Notes: generated by a model not told the origin, from the sequence alone. A stretch of DNA of 33,694 bases from CAKUFA01 sp963646285 (GCA_963646285.1 CAVIWF010000027.1:1-33694), one strand, 5' to 3'; positions 15,731 through 23,956 are shown, numbered from the stretch's first letter. Program-made: numbers and translations.

Positions 15731-16756
15731 ATGATTCTGTTTTGCAGCGATTACCAAGAGGGATGCCATCCTGCCATTTTGCAGCGGCTGACGGAAACCA
15801 ATCTGGAGCAAACCCCGGGCTACGGCACGGACGACTACTGCCGGCAGGCAGCGGAGATAATCCGCCGTCGCTTCCACTGCGAAAATGCCGCCGTCCACTT
15901 CCTTGTAGGCGGCACCCAGGCCAACGCCACCGTGATTGACGCTGCCCTGCGCTCCTACGAAGGGGTGCTCTGTGCGGATACCGGCCACATCAACGTTCAC
16001 GAGACCGGCGCCATTGAAGCCGCCGGCCACAAGGTGCTGGCTCTCCCCGGCCGGGAAGGGCGGATCACCTCTGCCCAGATCAACGTGGCTGCCGCCATGC
16101 AGGGGGATGACGAGCACACGGTGCGCCCCGGCATGGTGTACATTTCCCTGTCTACGGAAGTGGGCACGCTGTACAATCTGTCCCAGCTCCACGACCTGTA
16201 CCAGACCTGCAGGCAGCTGGGGCTGTACCTGTTCATTGACGGTGCCCGGCTGGGCTATGCCCTTGCCTCCCCGGTCAATGACCTGAAGGCGGAGGACATT
16301 GCCGCCAACTGCGATGCTTTCACCATCGGCGGCACCAAGTGCGGCGCCCTCTTTGGGGAAGCCGTGGTGCTGGTGAACCCGGCACTGCAGCCCCGGTTCC
16401 GGTACATGATGAAGCAGCACGGAGGACTCCTGGCCAAGGGTCGTCTGCTGGGCATTCAGTTCCAGACCCTGATGGAAAACGACCTGTACTTCACCCTGGC
16501 GGATCATGCGGTGAAGGAAGCCATGCGCATCCGCACCGCCCTGATGAACAAGCACATTCCCCTTGCGGTGGATTCCCCCACCAATCAACTTTTCCCCATT
16601 TTCACAGACGAGCAGCTGGAAACCCTGGAGGAAGACTTCGCCTTCAGCACCTGGGAGCGGGTCAACGAAAGCAGCACCGCCGTGCGCATCTGCACCTCCT
16701 GGGCCACCAGACCGGGGGACGTGGATCGGCTGATTGCGGCTGTTGAGGGGATGTGA
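15731..16756 (+). CDS. Low-specificity L-threonine aldolase / beta-eliminating lyase family PLP enzyme
   Basis: A 341-residue fold-type I PLP enzyme of the threonine aldolase group, which splits L-threonine or L-allo-threonine to glycine and acetaldehyde. Visible are FLVGGTQANATVI (phosphate-binding Gly-Thr), ETGAIEAAGHKV, the PLP-contacting IDGARLGYAL and the Schiff-base Lys203 in IGGTKCGALFGE, followed by RFRYMMKQHGGLLAKGR. Length fits the family. The start ATG has AAGGAG six bases upstream, 13 bases after the glycosidase stop, so the two genes form one unit. It ends at a terminator shared with glyS; a glycine-producing enzyme facing glycyl-tRNA synthetase may be coincidence. Some relatives act on other beta-hydroxy amino acids. 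Confidence 0.88.
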   Translation: MILFCSDYQEGCHPAILQRLTETNLEQTPGYGTDDYCRQAAEIIRRRFHCENAAVHFLVGGTQANATVIDAALRSYEGVLCADTGHINVHETGAIEAAGHKVLALPGREGRITSAQINVAAAMQGDDEHTVRPGMVYISLSTEVGTLYNLSQLHDLYQTCRQLGLYLFIDGARLGYALASPVNDLKAEDIAANCDAFTIGGTKCGALFGEAVVLVNPALQPRFRYMMKQHGGLLAKGRLLGIQFQTLMENDLYFTLADHAVKEAMRIRTALMNKHIPLAVDSPTNQLFPIFTDEQLETLEEDFAFSTWERVNESSTAVRICTSWATRPGDVDRLIAAVEGM

Positions 16757-16783
16757 GGGGTCTCCCTGGCTCACTGCAAAAGA

Positions 16784-16833
16784 ATAAAAAAAAGGACTGT
16801 GAAAGAGCAAATCACTCTTCCGCAGTCCCTTTT
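16784..16833. terminator. Bidirectional terminator between threonine aldolase and glyS
   Basis: A nearly perfect 14-bp stem (GGACTGTGAAAGAG at 16,794-16,807 with CTCTTCCGCAGTCC at 16,815-16,828) is followed by CTTTT on the plus strand and by eight T on the minus strand. The longer T-run points to glyS as the main user; it also closes the convergent glycosidase-aldolase unit. Confidence 0.9.
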
Positions 16834-16867
16834 CATCATACAAAGACTTTCAGCAGATTGGTACGCC

Positions 16868-18247
16868 TCAGAACCGCATTCTATCCTCGATGTACTTCCG
16901 CAGGTCGGCCACGGCCACACGCTCCTGCTGCATGGTGTCCCGATCACGGACGGTGACCGTGCCGGTGGCTTCCGTGTCGAAGTCCACGCAGATGGAGAAG
17001 GGGGTGCCCACTTCATCCTGCCGGCGATACCGCTTGCCGATGGAGCCGGTTTCGTCGTAGTCCACAGGGAAGTACTTGGCCAGCTCCTGATGAATCTCGC
17101 TGGCAAGGCCGCCCAGCTTATTCTTCTGCAGGGGCAGCACAGCCGCCTTGAAGGGTGCCAGGGCAGGATGCAGGTGCAGCACCGTGCGCACGTCGCCGCC
17201 CTCCAGGGTTTCTTCATCGTAGGCATTGCACAGGAAGGCCAGCACGGCACGCTCCACACCCAGAGAAGGCTCGATGCAGTAGGGCACATACTTTTCGTTG
17301 GTTACCGGATCCAGATATTCCATGGACTTGCCGGAATGCTCCTGATGCCGGGTCAGGTCGTAGTCCGTACGGTCTGCCACGCCCCACAGCTCACCCCAGC
17401 CGAAGGGGAAGAGGAACTCGAAGTCCGTGGTGGCCTTGGAGTAGAAGGCCAGCTTCTCCGGCTCGTGATCCCGCAGGCGAAGGCTGTCCTCCTTGATGCC
17501 CAGGTTCATCAGCCAGTCACGGCAGAAGGAACGCCAGTAGTTGAACCACTCCAGATCCTCGCCGGGCTTGCAGAAGAACTCCAGCTCCATCTGCTCAAAC
17601 TCACGGACACGGAAGATGAAGTTGCCGGGGGTGATCTCGTTGCGGAAGCTCTTGCCGATCTGGGCAATGCCGGCAGGCAGCTTCTTGCGGGTGGTGCGCA
17701 TCACGTTCTGGAAATTCACGAAAATGCCCTGAGCCGTTTCCGGGCGGAGGTAAATCTCGTTGGCGGCGTTTTCCGTAACGCCGGCGTAGGTCTTGAACAT
17801 CAGGTTGAACTGGCGGATGCCGGTGAAGTCCTTCTTGCCGCACACAGGGCACTTGATGTCATGCTCGGCAATGTAGGTTTCCAGCTCCTGATTGGTCCAG
17901 CCGTCCCCGGTTTCATCCCCGTGGGTGAAGTCCTCAATCAGCTTATCGGCACGGAAGCGGGCTTTGCAGGCCTTGCAGTCCATCAGGGGATCGTTAAAGC
18001 CGCCCACGTGACCGGAGGCCACCCACACTTCCCGGTTCATCAGAATGGCGCAGTCAAGGCCGGTGTTGTACTTGCTTTCCTGTACAAACTTCTGCCACCA
18101 GGCCTTCTTTACATTATTCTTCAGCTCCACACCCAGGGGGCCAAAGTCCCAGGTGTTGGCCAGACCGCCGTAAATCTCACTGCCGGAGAAAATAAAGCCC
18201 CGGTTCTTGCACAGAGCCACCAGCTTTTCCATCGTCAATTCTGCCAT
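16868..18247 (-). CDS. glyS: Glycyl-tRNA synthetase, single-chain class II type
   Basis: A 459-residue alpha2-type glycyl-tRNA synthetase that charges tRNA-Gly. Its start SGSEIYGGLANTWDFGPLG is the family's signature. CKAC and CPVC form a probable zinc site in the insertion, motif 2 is FRNEITPGNFIFRVREFEQME, motif 3 is in GVERAVLAFL, and the C-terminal anticodon domain starts near HPALAPFKAAVLPL. Bacillota and Actinomycetota commonly use this type rather than the separate GlyQ/GlyS chains. The start follows AGGAGG by seven bases; an upstream in-frame extension runs through the promoter and is rejected. Monocistronic, with its own promoter and terminator. The leader is only about 28 bases, so no T-box is present. 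Confidence 0.97.
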   Translation of the reverse strand: MAELTMEKLVALCKNRGFIFSGSEIYGGLANTWDFGPLGVELKNNVKKAWWQKFVQESKYNTGLDCAILMNREVWVASGHVGGFNDPLMDCKACKARFRADKLIEDFTHGDETGDGWTNQELETYIAEHDIKCPVCGKKDFTGIRQFNLMFKTYAGVTENAANEIYLRPETAQGIFVNFQNVMRTTRKKLPAGIAQIGKSFRNEITPGNFIFRVREFEQMELEFFCKPGEDLEWFNYWRSFCRDWLMNLGIKEDSLRLRDHEPEKLAFYSKATTDFEFLFPFGWGELWGVADRTDYDLTRHQEHSGKSMEYLDPVTNEKYVPYCIEPSLGVERAVLAFLCNAYDEETLEGGDVRTVLHLHPALAPFKAAVLPLQKNKLGGLASEIHQELAKYFPVDYDETGSIGKRYRRQDEVGTPFSICVDFDTEATGTVTVRDRDTMQQERVAVADLRKYIEDRMRF

Positions 18248-18281
18248 GGTGTTGCCTCCTAATTTGGTCAGTACTATGGGT

Positions 18282-18310
18282 ATTGTAGGCATAAAGAATG
18301 GCTTTGTCAA
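18282..18310 (-). promoter_or_regulatory. Promoter for glyS
   Basis: On the minus strand TTGACA (18,310-18,305), 17 bases, then TACAAT (18,287-18,282). It leaves a short leader ahead of the AGGAGG site. Confidence 0.88.
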
Positions 18311-18402
18311 GAAAAAGTAAAGGGAAGGGCAAAAGCCGGGAAACCATTGAAAATCTTTGCGCTCTGCGGCCTTTCGCATTGTGATTTTTCCCTCTGTCAG
18401 AA

Positions 18403-18431
18403 TTGACATCAACGGCAGAAAAGCATATAAT
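18403..18431 (+). promoter_or_regulatory. Promoter for pyruvate:ferredoxin oxidoreductase gene
   Basis: TTGACA (18,403-18,408), 17 bases, then TATAAT (18,426-18,431): an exact consensus sigma-70/SigA promoter, in keeping with high expression. The transcript leader is about 155 bases. The glyS-PFOR gap of 347 bases otherwise holds only the glyS promoter and the leader hairpin noted below. Confidence 0.92.
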
Positions 18432-18538
18432 GAATTCGTACGAGGATACTCCGCGTTTTTTCGCGTGCCTTTCCGAGGGAAAGAGGCGCTTGTTTGTGTC
18501 TTCTCCTTTGAAAATGGAAAAAAAGCGCGGCTTTTCCG

Positions 18539-18570
18539 GAGTCGGCTCAGGGTGATGCTTTCGCCGACTC
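18539..18570 (+). promoter_or_regulatory. Leader hairpin of PFOR mRNA
   Basis: GAGTCGGC (18,539-18,546) pairs perfectly with GCCGACTC (18,563-18,570) just before the AAGGAGG site of the PFOR gene. There is no T-run, so it is more likely an mRNA-stability or translation element than a terminator. Confidence 0.5.
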
Positions 18571-18594
18571 ATCATTCGTCAAGGAGGTACATCC

Positions 18595-21500
18595 ATGGCA
18601 ATCAAAATGACCGTTGACGGCAATACCGCCGTCAGCCACATCGCCTACGCGTTCAGTGATGTGGCCGCCATCTACCCCATCACGCCTTCTTCCCCCATGG
18701 CAGAAGTCGCTGATGAGTGGTCCGCCCAGAAGCGTGAAAACCTTTTCGGACAGACCGTGAAGATCGCTGAAATGCAGTCCGAAGCCGGTGCTGCCGGTGC
18801 TGTGCACGGCTCCCTGTCCGCAGGCGCCCTGACCACCACCTTCACCGCTTCCCAGGGTCTGCTGCTGATGATCCCCAACATGTACAAAATCGCCGGTGAG
18901 CTGACCCCCGCAGTGTTCCACGTGAGCGCTCGTGCCCTGGCTTACCACGCATTGTCCATCTTCGGTGACCACAGCGACGTTATGGCCTGCCGCCAGACCG
19001 GCTTCGCCATGCTGGCCAGCAACTCCGTTCAGGAAGCCTGCGATATGGCACTGGTTGCTCATCTGTCTACCCTGAAGAGCTCCGTGCCTTTCCTGCACTT
19101 CTTCGACGGCTTCCGCACCAGCCACGAAATCCAGAAGATCGACGCTCCCACCTACGATGAGATCAAGCCTCTCGTGCCCTGGGACAAGATCGAAGAGTTC
19201 CGTGCCCGTGCACTGAACCCCGAACATCCCCATCAGGCCGGTACCGCTCAGAACCCTGACATCTACTTCCAGGGTCGTGAAGCCGGCAACAAGTTCTACC
19301 TGGCTGTGCCGGAAATCGTAGAAGAGAGCATGAAGCAGGTTGGCGAACTGACCGGCCGTCACTACAAGCTGTTCGACTACGTTGGCGCACCTGATGCTGA
19401 CAAGGTCATCATCGCCATGGGTTCCGGCTGCGACGTGGCCGACGAAGCCGTGACCAAGATGAACGAAATGGGCGAAAAGGTGGGCGTGATCAAGTGCCAC
19501 CTGTATCGTCCTTTCTCCGTGAAGCACTTCATTGCTGCCATCCCCGCAAGCTGCAAGAAGATCGCCGTGCTGGATCGTACGAAGGAATCCGGCTCCCTGG
19601 GCGAGCCTCTGTACCTGGATGTGTGCGCTGCTCTGGCAGAAGCCGGCCGCAAGGATATTCAGGTTGTGGGCGGCCGCTATGGCCTGGGCTCCAAGGAGTT
19701 CACCCCCACCCATGTGAAGGCTGTGTTCGCCAACCTGGACGGCGAGATGAAGAATCACTTCACCGTTGGCATTAACGATGACGTGACCGGCACCTCCCTG
19801 CCTGTGGGCGAGCTGTTCAATGCCGCTCCTGCCGGTGCCATCAGCTGCAAGTTCTATGGTCTGGGTTCCGACGGTACCGTTGGTGCCAACAAGAACTCCA
19901 TCAAGATCATCGGCGACCACACCGACATGTACGCACAGGCTTACTTCGCCTACGACTCCAAGAAGTCCGGCGGCCTGACCGTAAGCCACCTGCGCTTCGG
20001 CAAGAGCCCCATCAAGTCTCCGTATCAGATCGATGCTGCTGACTTTGTGGCCTGCCACAACCCTGCTTATGTGACCATGTACGACATGGTATCTTCCCTG
20101 AAGGACGGCGGCGTATTCCTGCTGAACTGCCAGTGGAAGCCTGAAGAGCTGGACGCTCACCTGCCCGCTTCCATGAAGAAGCTGCTGGCCAAGAAGAACG
20201 CCCGGTTCTACATCATCGACGCTATTGACCTGGCTGCCAAGGTTGGCATGGGCAACCGGATCAACACCATCATGCAGGCTGCTTTCTTCAAGCTGGCTGA
20301 CGTGATCCCCTACGAGCAGGCCGATGAATACATGAAGGCTTATGCCAAGAAGACCTACGGCAAGAAGGGCGACGCCGTTGTCCAGAAGAACTGGGACGCT
20401 ATCGACATCGCCATCTCCGGACTGCAGGAAGTGAAGATCCCCGCTGAATGGGCTGACGCCACCACCGGCGCCGTGGCCATGAAGGTGAAGGGTACCACCG
20501 AGTACTTCGATACCTTTGTGCACCCCATCCTGGCACAGGAAGGCGACAAGCTGCCTGTCAGCGCACTGGATCCCCGCGGCATGGTGCCTACCGGAACCAC
20601 CAAGTACGAGAAGCGCGGCATTGCCGTGAAGGTGCCTGAATGGCTGCCCGACAACTGCGTGCAGTGCGGCAACTGCTCTCTGGTGTGCCCTCACGCCTGC
20701 ATCCGTCCCATCTATGTGGAAGACGGTGCCCAGATGCCCGAAGGCTTTGTTACCAAGAAGGCTACCGGCAAGGAATTCGCCGGCATGCAGTATCGTATGC
20801 AGGTTTCTCCTCTGGACTGCACGGGCTGCGGCAACTGCGTTGAGGTCTGCCCCGCCAAGGAGAAGGCTCTGGTTATGAAGCCCCTGGATACCCAGCGCAA
20901 GGAAGAAGCCAACTGGGAGTATGCCATGACCGTGCCGGAAGTGGCCGATCGCATCACCAACAAGGCTTCCGTGAAGAACAGCCAGGCCCTGAAGCCCCTG
21001 TTCGAGTTCTCCGGCGCATGCGCAGGCTGCGGCGAGACCCCCTATGTGAAGCTGGTGACCCAGCTGTTCGGTGATCGGATGATCGTTGCCAACGCTACGG
21101 GCTGCTCTTCCATCTACGGCGGTTCTGCTCCCACCTGCCCCTACACCACCAACAACGAGGGTCATGGTCCTGCATGGGCAAACAGCCTGTTCGAGGATAA
21201 CGCTGAGTTCGGCTTCGGCATGAACCTGGCTGTGACCCAGCGCCGCGCCAAGCTGGCTGACACCGTGCGTGCACTGGTGGCTGCTGAGGGCGTAAGCGAG
21301 GATGTAAAGGCTGCCGGTCAGGAATGGCTGGACAACATGGACGAAGCCGAAGCTTCCAAGGCTGCCGGCAAGAAGCTGCTGGCTGCCTGCGAAGGCGTTA
21401 CCGGCGCAGCTGCCGACCTGGCAAAGGCTGTGAAGGAAGGCGCCGACCTGCTGACCAAGAAGTCCATCTGGATCTTCGGCGGCGACGGCTGGGCATACGA

Positions 21501-22104
21501 CATCGGCTACGGCGGCGTGGATCACGTGCTGGCACAGAACCAGGACGTGAACATCCTCGTGCTGGATACCGAAGTGTACTCCAACACCGGCGGACAGGCT
21601 TCCAAGTCCACGCCTACCGGCTCTGTGGCCAAGTTTGCTGCTGCCGGCAAGCGGACCAAGAAGAAGGACCTGGGCATGATGGCCATGAGCTATGGCTATG
21701 TGTACGTGGCAACGGTGGCCATGAGCGCCAATCCCGCTCAGCTGCTGAAGGCCATGACCGAAGCCGAAGCTTATCACGGACCTTCCCTGATCATCGCCTA
21801 TGCACCCTGCATTAACCATGGCATCAACATGGGCAAGGCTCAGGAAGAGATCAAGAAGGCTGTGGCCTGCGGCTACTGGCCCCTGTATCGCTACAACCCT
21901 GCCAAGGCAGAGGCTGGCGAGAATCCCATGACCCTGGACAGCAAGGATCCCACCGAAAGCTATCAGGACTTCCTGAAGGGCGAGGTGCGGTACACTTCTC
22001 TGGCCAAGCTGTTCCCCACGGTTGCCGAGACGCTGTTCGAGCATTCCGAAGAGGATGCAAAGCTCCGTCGCGAGAACTACAAGAAGATGGCTGGTCTGGA
22101 GTAA
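18595..22104 (+). CDS. nifJ: Pyruvate:ferredoxin (flavodoxin) oxidoreductase, one-piece type
   Basis: A 1169-residue single-chain PFOR that oxidises pyruvate and CoA to acetyl-CoA and CO2, reducing ferredoxin. The domains are in the usual order: an N-terminal transketolase-like part (YPITPSSPMAE), then gamma and CoA-binding regions. Two ferredoxin-type 4Fe-4S motifs follow: CVQCGNCSLVCP (from Cys688) and CTGCGNCVEVCP (from Cys742). The TPP domain has the proximal cluster cysteines in CAGCGE (Cys809, Cys812), NATGC and YAPC, with TPP motif GDGWAYDIGYGG (about 963) and TEVYSNTGGQ. Length matches characterised PFORs (about 1,170-1,230). AAGGAGG lies seven bases before ATG. Its consensus promoter and richness in GCT/CGT-type codons suggest very high expression, as expected of a fermentative anaerobe. 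Confidence 0.98.
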   Translation: MAIKMTVDGNTAVSHIAYAFSDVAAIYPITPSSPMAEVADEWSAQKRENLFGQTVKIAEMQSEAGAAGAVHGSLSAGALTTTFTASQGLLLMIPNMYKIAGELTPAVFHVSARALAYHALSIFGDHSDVMACRQTGFAMLASNSVQEACDMALVAHLSTLKSSVPFLHFFDGFRTSHEIQKIDAPTYDEIKPLVPWDKIEEFRARALNPEHPHQAGTAQNPDIYFQGREAGNKFYLAVPEIVEESMKQVGELTGRHYKLFDYVGAPDADKVIIAMGSGCDVADEAVTKMNEMGEKVGVIKCHLYRPFSVKHFIAAIPASCKKIAVLDRTKESGSLGEPLYLDVCAALAEAGRKDIQVVGGRYGLGSKEFTPTHVKAVFANLDGEMKNHFTVGINDDVTGTSLPVGELFNAAPAGAISCKFYGLGSDGTVGANKNSIKIIGDHTDMYAQAYFAYDSKKSGGLTVSHLRFGKSPIKSPYQIDAADFVACHNPAYVTMYDMVSSLKDGGVFLLNCQWKPEELDAHLPASMKKLLAKKNARFYIIDAIDLAAKVGMGNRINTIMQAAFFKLADVIPYEQADEYMKAYAKKTYGKKGDAVVQKNWDAIDIAISGLQEVKIPAEWADATTGAVAMKVKGTTEYFDTFVHPILAQEGDKLPVSALDPRGMVPTGTTKYEKRGIAVKVPEWLPDNCVQCGNCSLVCPHACIRPIYVEDGAQMPEGFVTKKATGKEFAGMQYRMQVSPLDCTGCGNCVEVCPAKEKALVMKPLDTQRKEEANWEYAMTVPEVADRITNKASVKNSQALKPLFEFSGACAGCGETPYVKLVTQLFGDRMIVANATGCSSIYGGSAPTCPYTTNNEGHGPAWANSLFEDNAEFGFGMNLAVTQRRAKLADTVRALVAAEGVSEDVKAAGQEWLDNMDEAEASKAAGKKLLAACEGVTGAAADLAKAVKEGADLLTKKSIWIFGGDGWAYDIGYGGVDHVLAQNQDVNILVLDTEVYSNTGGQASKSTPTGSVAKFAAAGKRTKKKDLGMMAMSYGYVYVATVAMSANPAQLLKAMTEAEAYHGPSLIIAYAPCINHGINMGKAQEEIKKAVACGYWPLYRYNPAKAEAGENPMTLDSKDPTESYQDFLKGEVRYTSLAKLFPTVAETLFEHSEEDAKLRRENYKKMAGLE

Positions 22105-22114
22105 TCCTGACTGC

Positions 22115-22147
22115 TGCCCCCGCCCTTCCGGGCGGGGGCATTTCTAT
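22115..22147 (+). terminator. Terminator after PFOR gene
   Basis: An 11-bp perfect stem (TGCCCCCGCCC / GGGCGGGGGCA) with a TTCC loop followed by TTTCTAT. The T-tract is itself the left arm of the next hairpin. Confidence 0.82.
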
Positions 22148-22183
22148 AGGCCGACCCTTTCCGCCGGTCTATAGAAATGCCGC
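22137..22183 (+). promoter_or_regulatory. Long stem-loop upstream of hydroxyacid dehydrogenase, overlapping PFOR terminator
   Basis: GGCATTTCTATAG pairs perfectly over 13 bp with CTATAGAAATGCC, and the stem extends by about four pairs. Its first bases belong to the right arm of the PFOR terminator, so the two structures may compete. No convincing promoter was found for the dehydrogenase gene in this 103-base gap, leaving room for read-through control. Confidence 0.5.
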
Positions 22184-22207
22184 AACGCATAGAAAGGAAT
22201 GAACGTT

Positions 22208-23161
22208 ATGAGCGCACAACGCAAAATCGGCATCATCGGCCTGGGGCACGTAGGTGCCCACGTAGCCAACAGCATCCTCCTGCAGGGTATTGCGGATGAA
22301 CTGTACCTGTGCGGCCTCCACGACCAGAAGGTCATCTCCGAGGCACAGGATCTCCACGATTCCCTCAGCTTTGTGCCCTATAACACCCGCATTGTGAATT
22401 GCAGCAACCGGTATGAGGATCTGGCTGACTGCGACATTATCATCAACTGTGCCGGCCACGTTGCCCAAAGCGCCAACAACCGGGATGGGGAGCTGTTCTC
22501 CACCACGGAATCCGCCCGCACCTTTGCCAACCAGATTGTAGGCGCCGGGTTCAACGGCATTCTTGTTTCCGTGGCCAACCCCTGCGATGTGGTGTGCACC
22601 GCCATTTGGAAACTGACCGGCTACACCCCCACGAAGATTATCGGCACAGGCTGCGGCCTGGATTCTGCCCGGCTCCGGTCGGAGATTTCCAAGGTGACCA
22701 ACATCAGCCCCAAGTCCATTGATGCGTACATGATCGGCGAGCACGGCTTCTCCCAGGTAGCCGCATGGAAGGCTGCCTCCATTGCTGGCAAGCGGCTTTC
22801 CGAATTGGCCAAGGAATACCCGGAACAATACGGCTTTGACCGTGCCGAGGTGGAAGAGCGGGCACGGAAGGGCGGCTATGTGACCTTTGCAGGCAAGGGC
22901 TGCACCGAGTACGCCGTTGCCAACTGCACGGCACGGATCTGCTCCGCCATTTTCCACAATGAGCACGCAGTGCTGTCCGTTTCCACCCTGATGACAGGCC
23001 AGTACGGCGAGGAAGGCATCTTCACTTCCCTGCCCTGCGTCATTGGTGCCAACGGTGTGGAGCAGGTCTACACCCTGAACCTGTCCGAAGTGGAAGAAGA
23101 GGGCTTCCACAAGAGCTGCCAGCATATTCGTGAGAATATCGCCCGGCTGGAAGAAGTCTGA
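22208..23161 (+). CDS. L-2-hydroxyacid dehydrogenase of the LDH/MDH family (L-HicDH/L-lactate dehydrogenase-like)
   Basis: A 317-residue NAD-dependent LDH/MDH-family enzyme. The Rossmann motif is GIIGLGHVGAHVA, substrate-binding Arg lies in GLDSARLR, and the catalytic His in GEHGFSQ. EEEARKGGYVTFAGKGCTEYAVA-like sequence resembles L-2-hydroxyisocaproate dehydrogenases more than classical L-lactate dehydrogenases. The active-site loop (NNRDGELF, residues 90-97) lacks an Arg at the usual Arg109 position in my hand alignment. The start was set at the second ATG, nine bases after AAAGGA; the first ATG touches the ribosome site. It follows PFOR and may regenerate NAD by reducing pyruvate or branched 2-oxoacids. 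Lactate is possible but not proven. Confidence 0.85.
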   Translation: MSAQRKIGIIGLGHVGAHVANSILLQGIADELYLCGLHDQKVISEAQDLHDSLSFVPYNTRIVNCSNRYEDLADCDIIINCAGHVAQSANNRDGELFSTTESARTFANQIVGAGFNGILVSVANPCDVVCTAIWKLTGYTPTKIIGTGCGLDSARLRSEISKVTNISPKSIDAYMIGEHGFSQVAAWKAASIAGKRLSELAKEYPEQYGFDRAEVEERARKGGYVTFAGKGCTEYAVANCTARICSAIFHNEHAVLSVSTLMTGQYGEEGIFTSLPCVIGANGVEQVYTLNLSEVEEEGFHKSCQHIRENIARLEEV

Positions 23162-23170
23162 CAAGCAGCG

Positions 23171-23217
23171 AAAAAGCTCCGGGTCATGTCTGTTATCGGC
23201 ATGATCCGGAGTTTTTG
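23171..23217 (+). terminator. Terminator after hydroxyacid dehydrogenase
   Basis: A stem of CTCCGG-gt-CATG pairing with CATG-at-CCGGAG, flanked by AAAAA and TTTTT, starts ten bases past the stop. Confidence 0.9.
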
Positions 23218-23223
23218 TGTATG

Positions 23224-23257
23224 AAAAAGGCAGCACAGTATTCCGTGCTGCCTTTCA
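23224..23257 (-). terminator. Terminator of tRNA-Leu transcript
   Basis: An 11-bp perfect stem (AAAGGCAGCAC 23,226-23,236 and GTGCTGCCTTT 23,245-23,255), followed on the minus strand by TTTTTC. It lies about 10 bases past the tRNA 3' end. Confidence 0.88.
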
Positions 23258-23266
23258 AAATCAACG

Positions 23267-23347
23267 TGCTGATGGCGGGACTCGAACCCGCACGCCTTTC
23301 AGCAAGGGATTTTAAGTCCCTGGTGTCTGCCATTCCACCACATCAGC
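23267..23347 (-). tRNA. tRNA-Leu (anticodon UAA)
   Basis: An 81-base class II tRNA. The acceptor arms GCTGATG / CATCAGC pair perfectly, the D-arm region is GTGGAATGGCAGACAC, the anticodon stem AGGGA/TCCCT encloses CTTAAAA (anticodon TAA), a long variable arm follows, and the T-arm is GCGGGTTCGAGTCCCGC. Discriminator A73 is the leucine identity base. CCA is not encoded. It has its own promoter and terminator. Confidence 0.97.
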
Positions 23348-23357
23348 GCACAGGCGT

Positions 23358-23386
23358 ATTATACCATTTTCCGCACTGTGCGTCAA
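23358..23386 (-). promoter_or_regulatory. Promoter for tRNA-Leu
   Basis: On the minus strand TTGACG (23,386-23,381), 17 bases, then TATAAT (23,363-23,358), with TGG before the -10. It ends 10 bases before the tRNA 5' end. Confidence 0.9.
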
Positions 23387-23416
23387 TGTACGTGATCTTT
23401 GATGGGCGTGGTCTGC

Positions 23417-23545
23417 GGGAGGAGGCTTTTGAGGCAAAAGCCCCCTCCCGCACCCTCCCGAAAACCAGCAGGGTTGACGGGTTGTCAGCTCCTTGGCAGC
23501 TCTCACCTCATGTCGCTATGCGCACCCACCCGAAAACCGGCAGGG
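23417..23545. repeat. Non-coding GC-rich stretch with hairpin and 17-base direct repeat
   Basis: No gene is seen between the tRNA promoter and the cupin stop. The stretch holds a 14-bp near-perfect hairpin (GGGAGGAGGCTTTT with AAAAGCCCCCTCCC, 23,417-23,449) and two copies of CCCGAAAACC(A/G)GCAGGG at 23,457-23,473 and 23,529-23,545, 72 bases apart. It may be the end region of the minus-strand lsrR-lsrK-cupin transcript or a degraded intergenic repeat. Confidence 0.5.
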
Positions 23546-23605
23546 GCTTTCTCATAAAAGCGGTCGCCAAGATCACGTTCCTTGCCTGATATGGAGGATT
23601 GTTCG

Positions 23606-23956
23606 TTAATAGGTGTAATTCTCCACATCCACCTTATCCGGGTTGGTATAGGGGGCGAGGGTGGAAATCATCTTCATGGGGGCGTTGGTGTTATTGATCA
23701 CGTAGTGAATCTCCCCGGGCTCGATGTGAATCATCTGCCCGGCACGCAGGTGATTCACCACCCCGTCCACCACAATGTCCACTTCGCCTTCCAGAATGTA
23801 GAAGTTCTCTTCCATCACATTGTGATAGTGCGCCTTGAAATCCTGCCCGGCTTGAAACTGCACCAGCGCAAAGTTCATCCGGGGACCCTTCATCAGGTAC
23901 TTGGGACCGCTGTCACCAAAGCGATACTCCTTGTCTTCTTCGTTTACGATATACAC
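23606..23956 (-). CDS. Small cupin-domain protein in the lsr cluster
   Basis: A 116-residue single-domain cupin. Motif 1 is HYHNVMEENFYILEG (metal ligands His43, His45 and Glu49 or Glu50); motif 2 is PGEIHYVINN (His84). These define a small beta-barrel metal-binding enzyme or sensor. The start is GTG, nine bases after AAAGGAG; no better ATG lies upstream. It begins 31 bases after lsrK, in the same unit as lsrR and lsrK. No LsrG (the ABM-fold isomerase of phospho-AI-2) is in the cluster, so this cupin may act on phospho-AI-2 or its product, or sense it. That is inference from position only. Confidence 0.85.
   Translation of the reverse strand: MYIVNEEDKEYRFGDSGPKYLMKGPRMNFALVQFQAGQDFKAHYHNVMEENFYILEGEVDIVVDGVVNHLRAGQMIHIEPGEIHYVINNTNAPMKMISTLAPYTNPDKVDVENYTY

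Noticed and set aside
18248..18310. Possible T-box leader upstream of glyS
   Set aside because: The promoter is only about 30 bases from the start codon, so there is no room for a T-box specifier hairpin and antiterminator.
18547..22044. A 1165-codon open frame on the minus strand, opposite PFOR
   Set aside because: It is the antisense of a highly expressed gene with strong codon bias; its translation is Gly/His/Val-rich, has no recognisable motif, and lies under an unmistakable PFOR.
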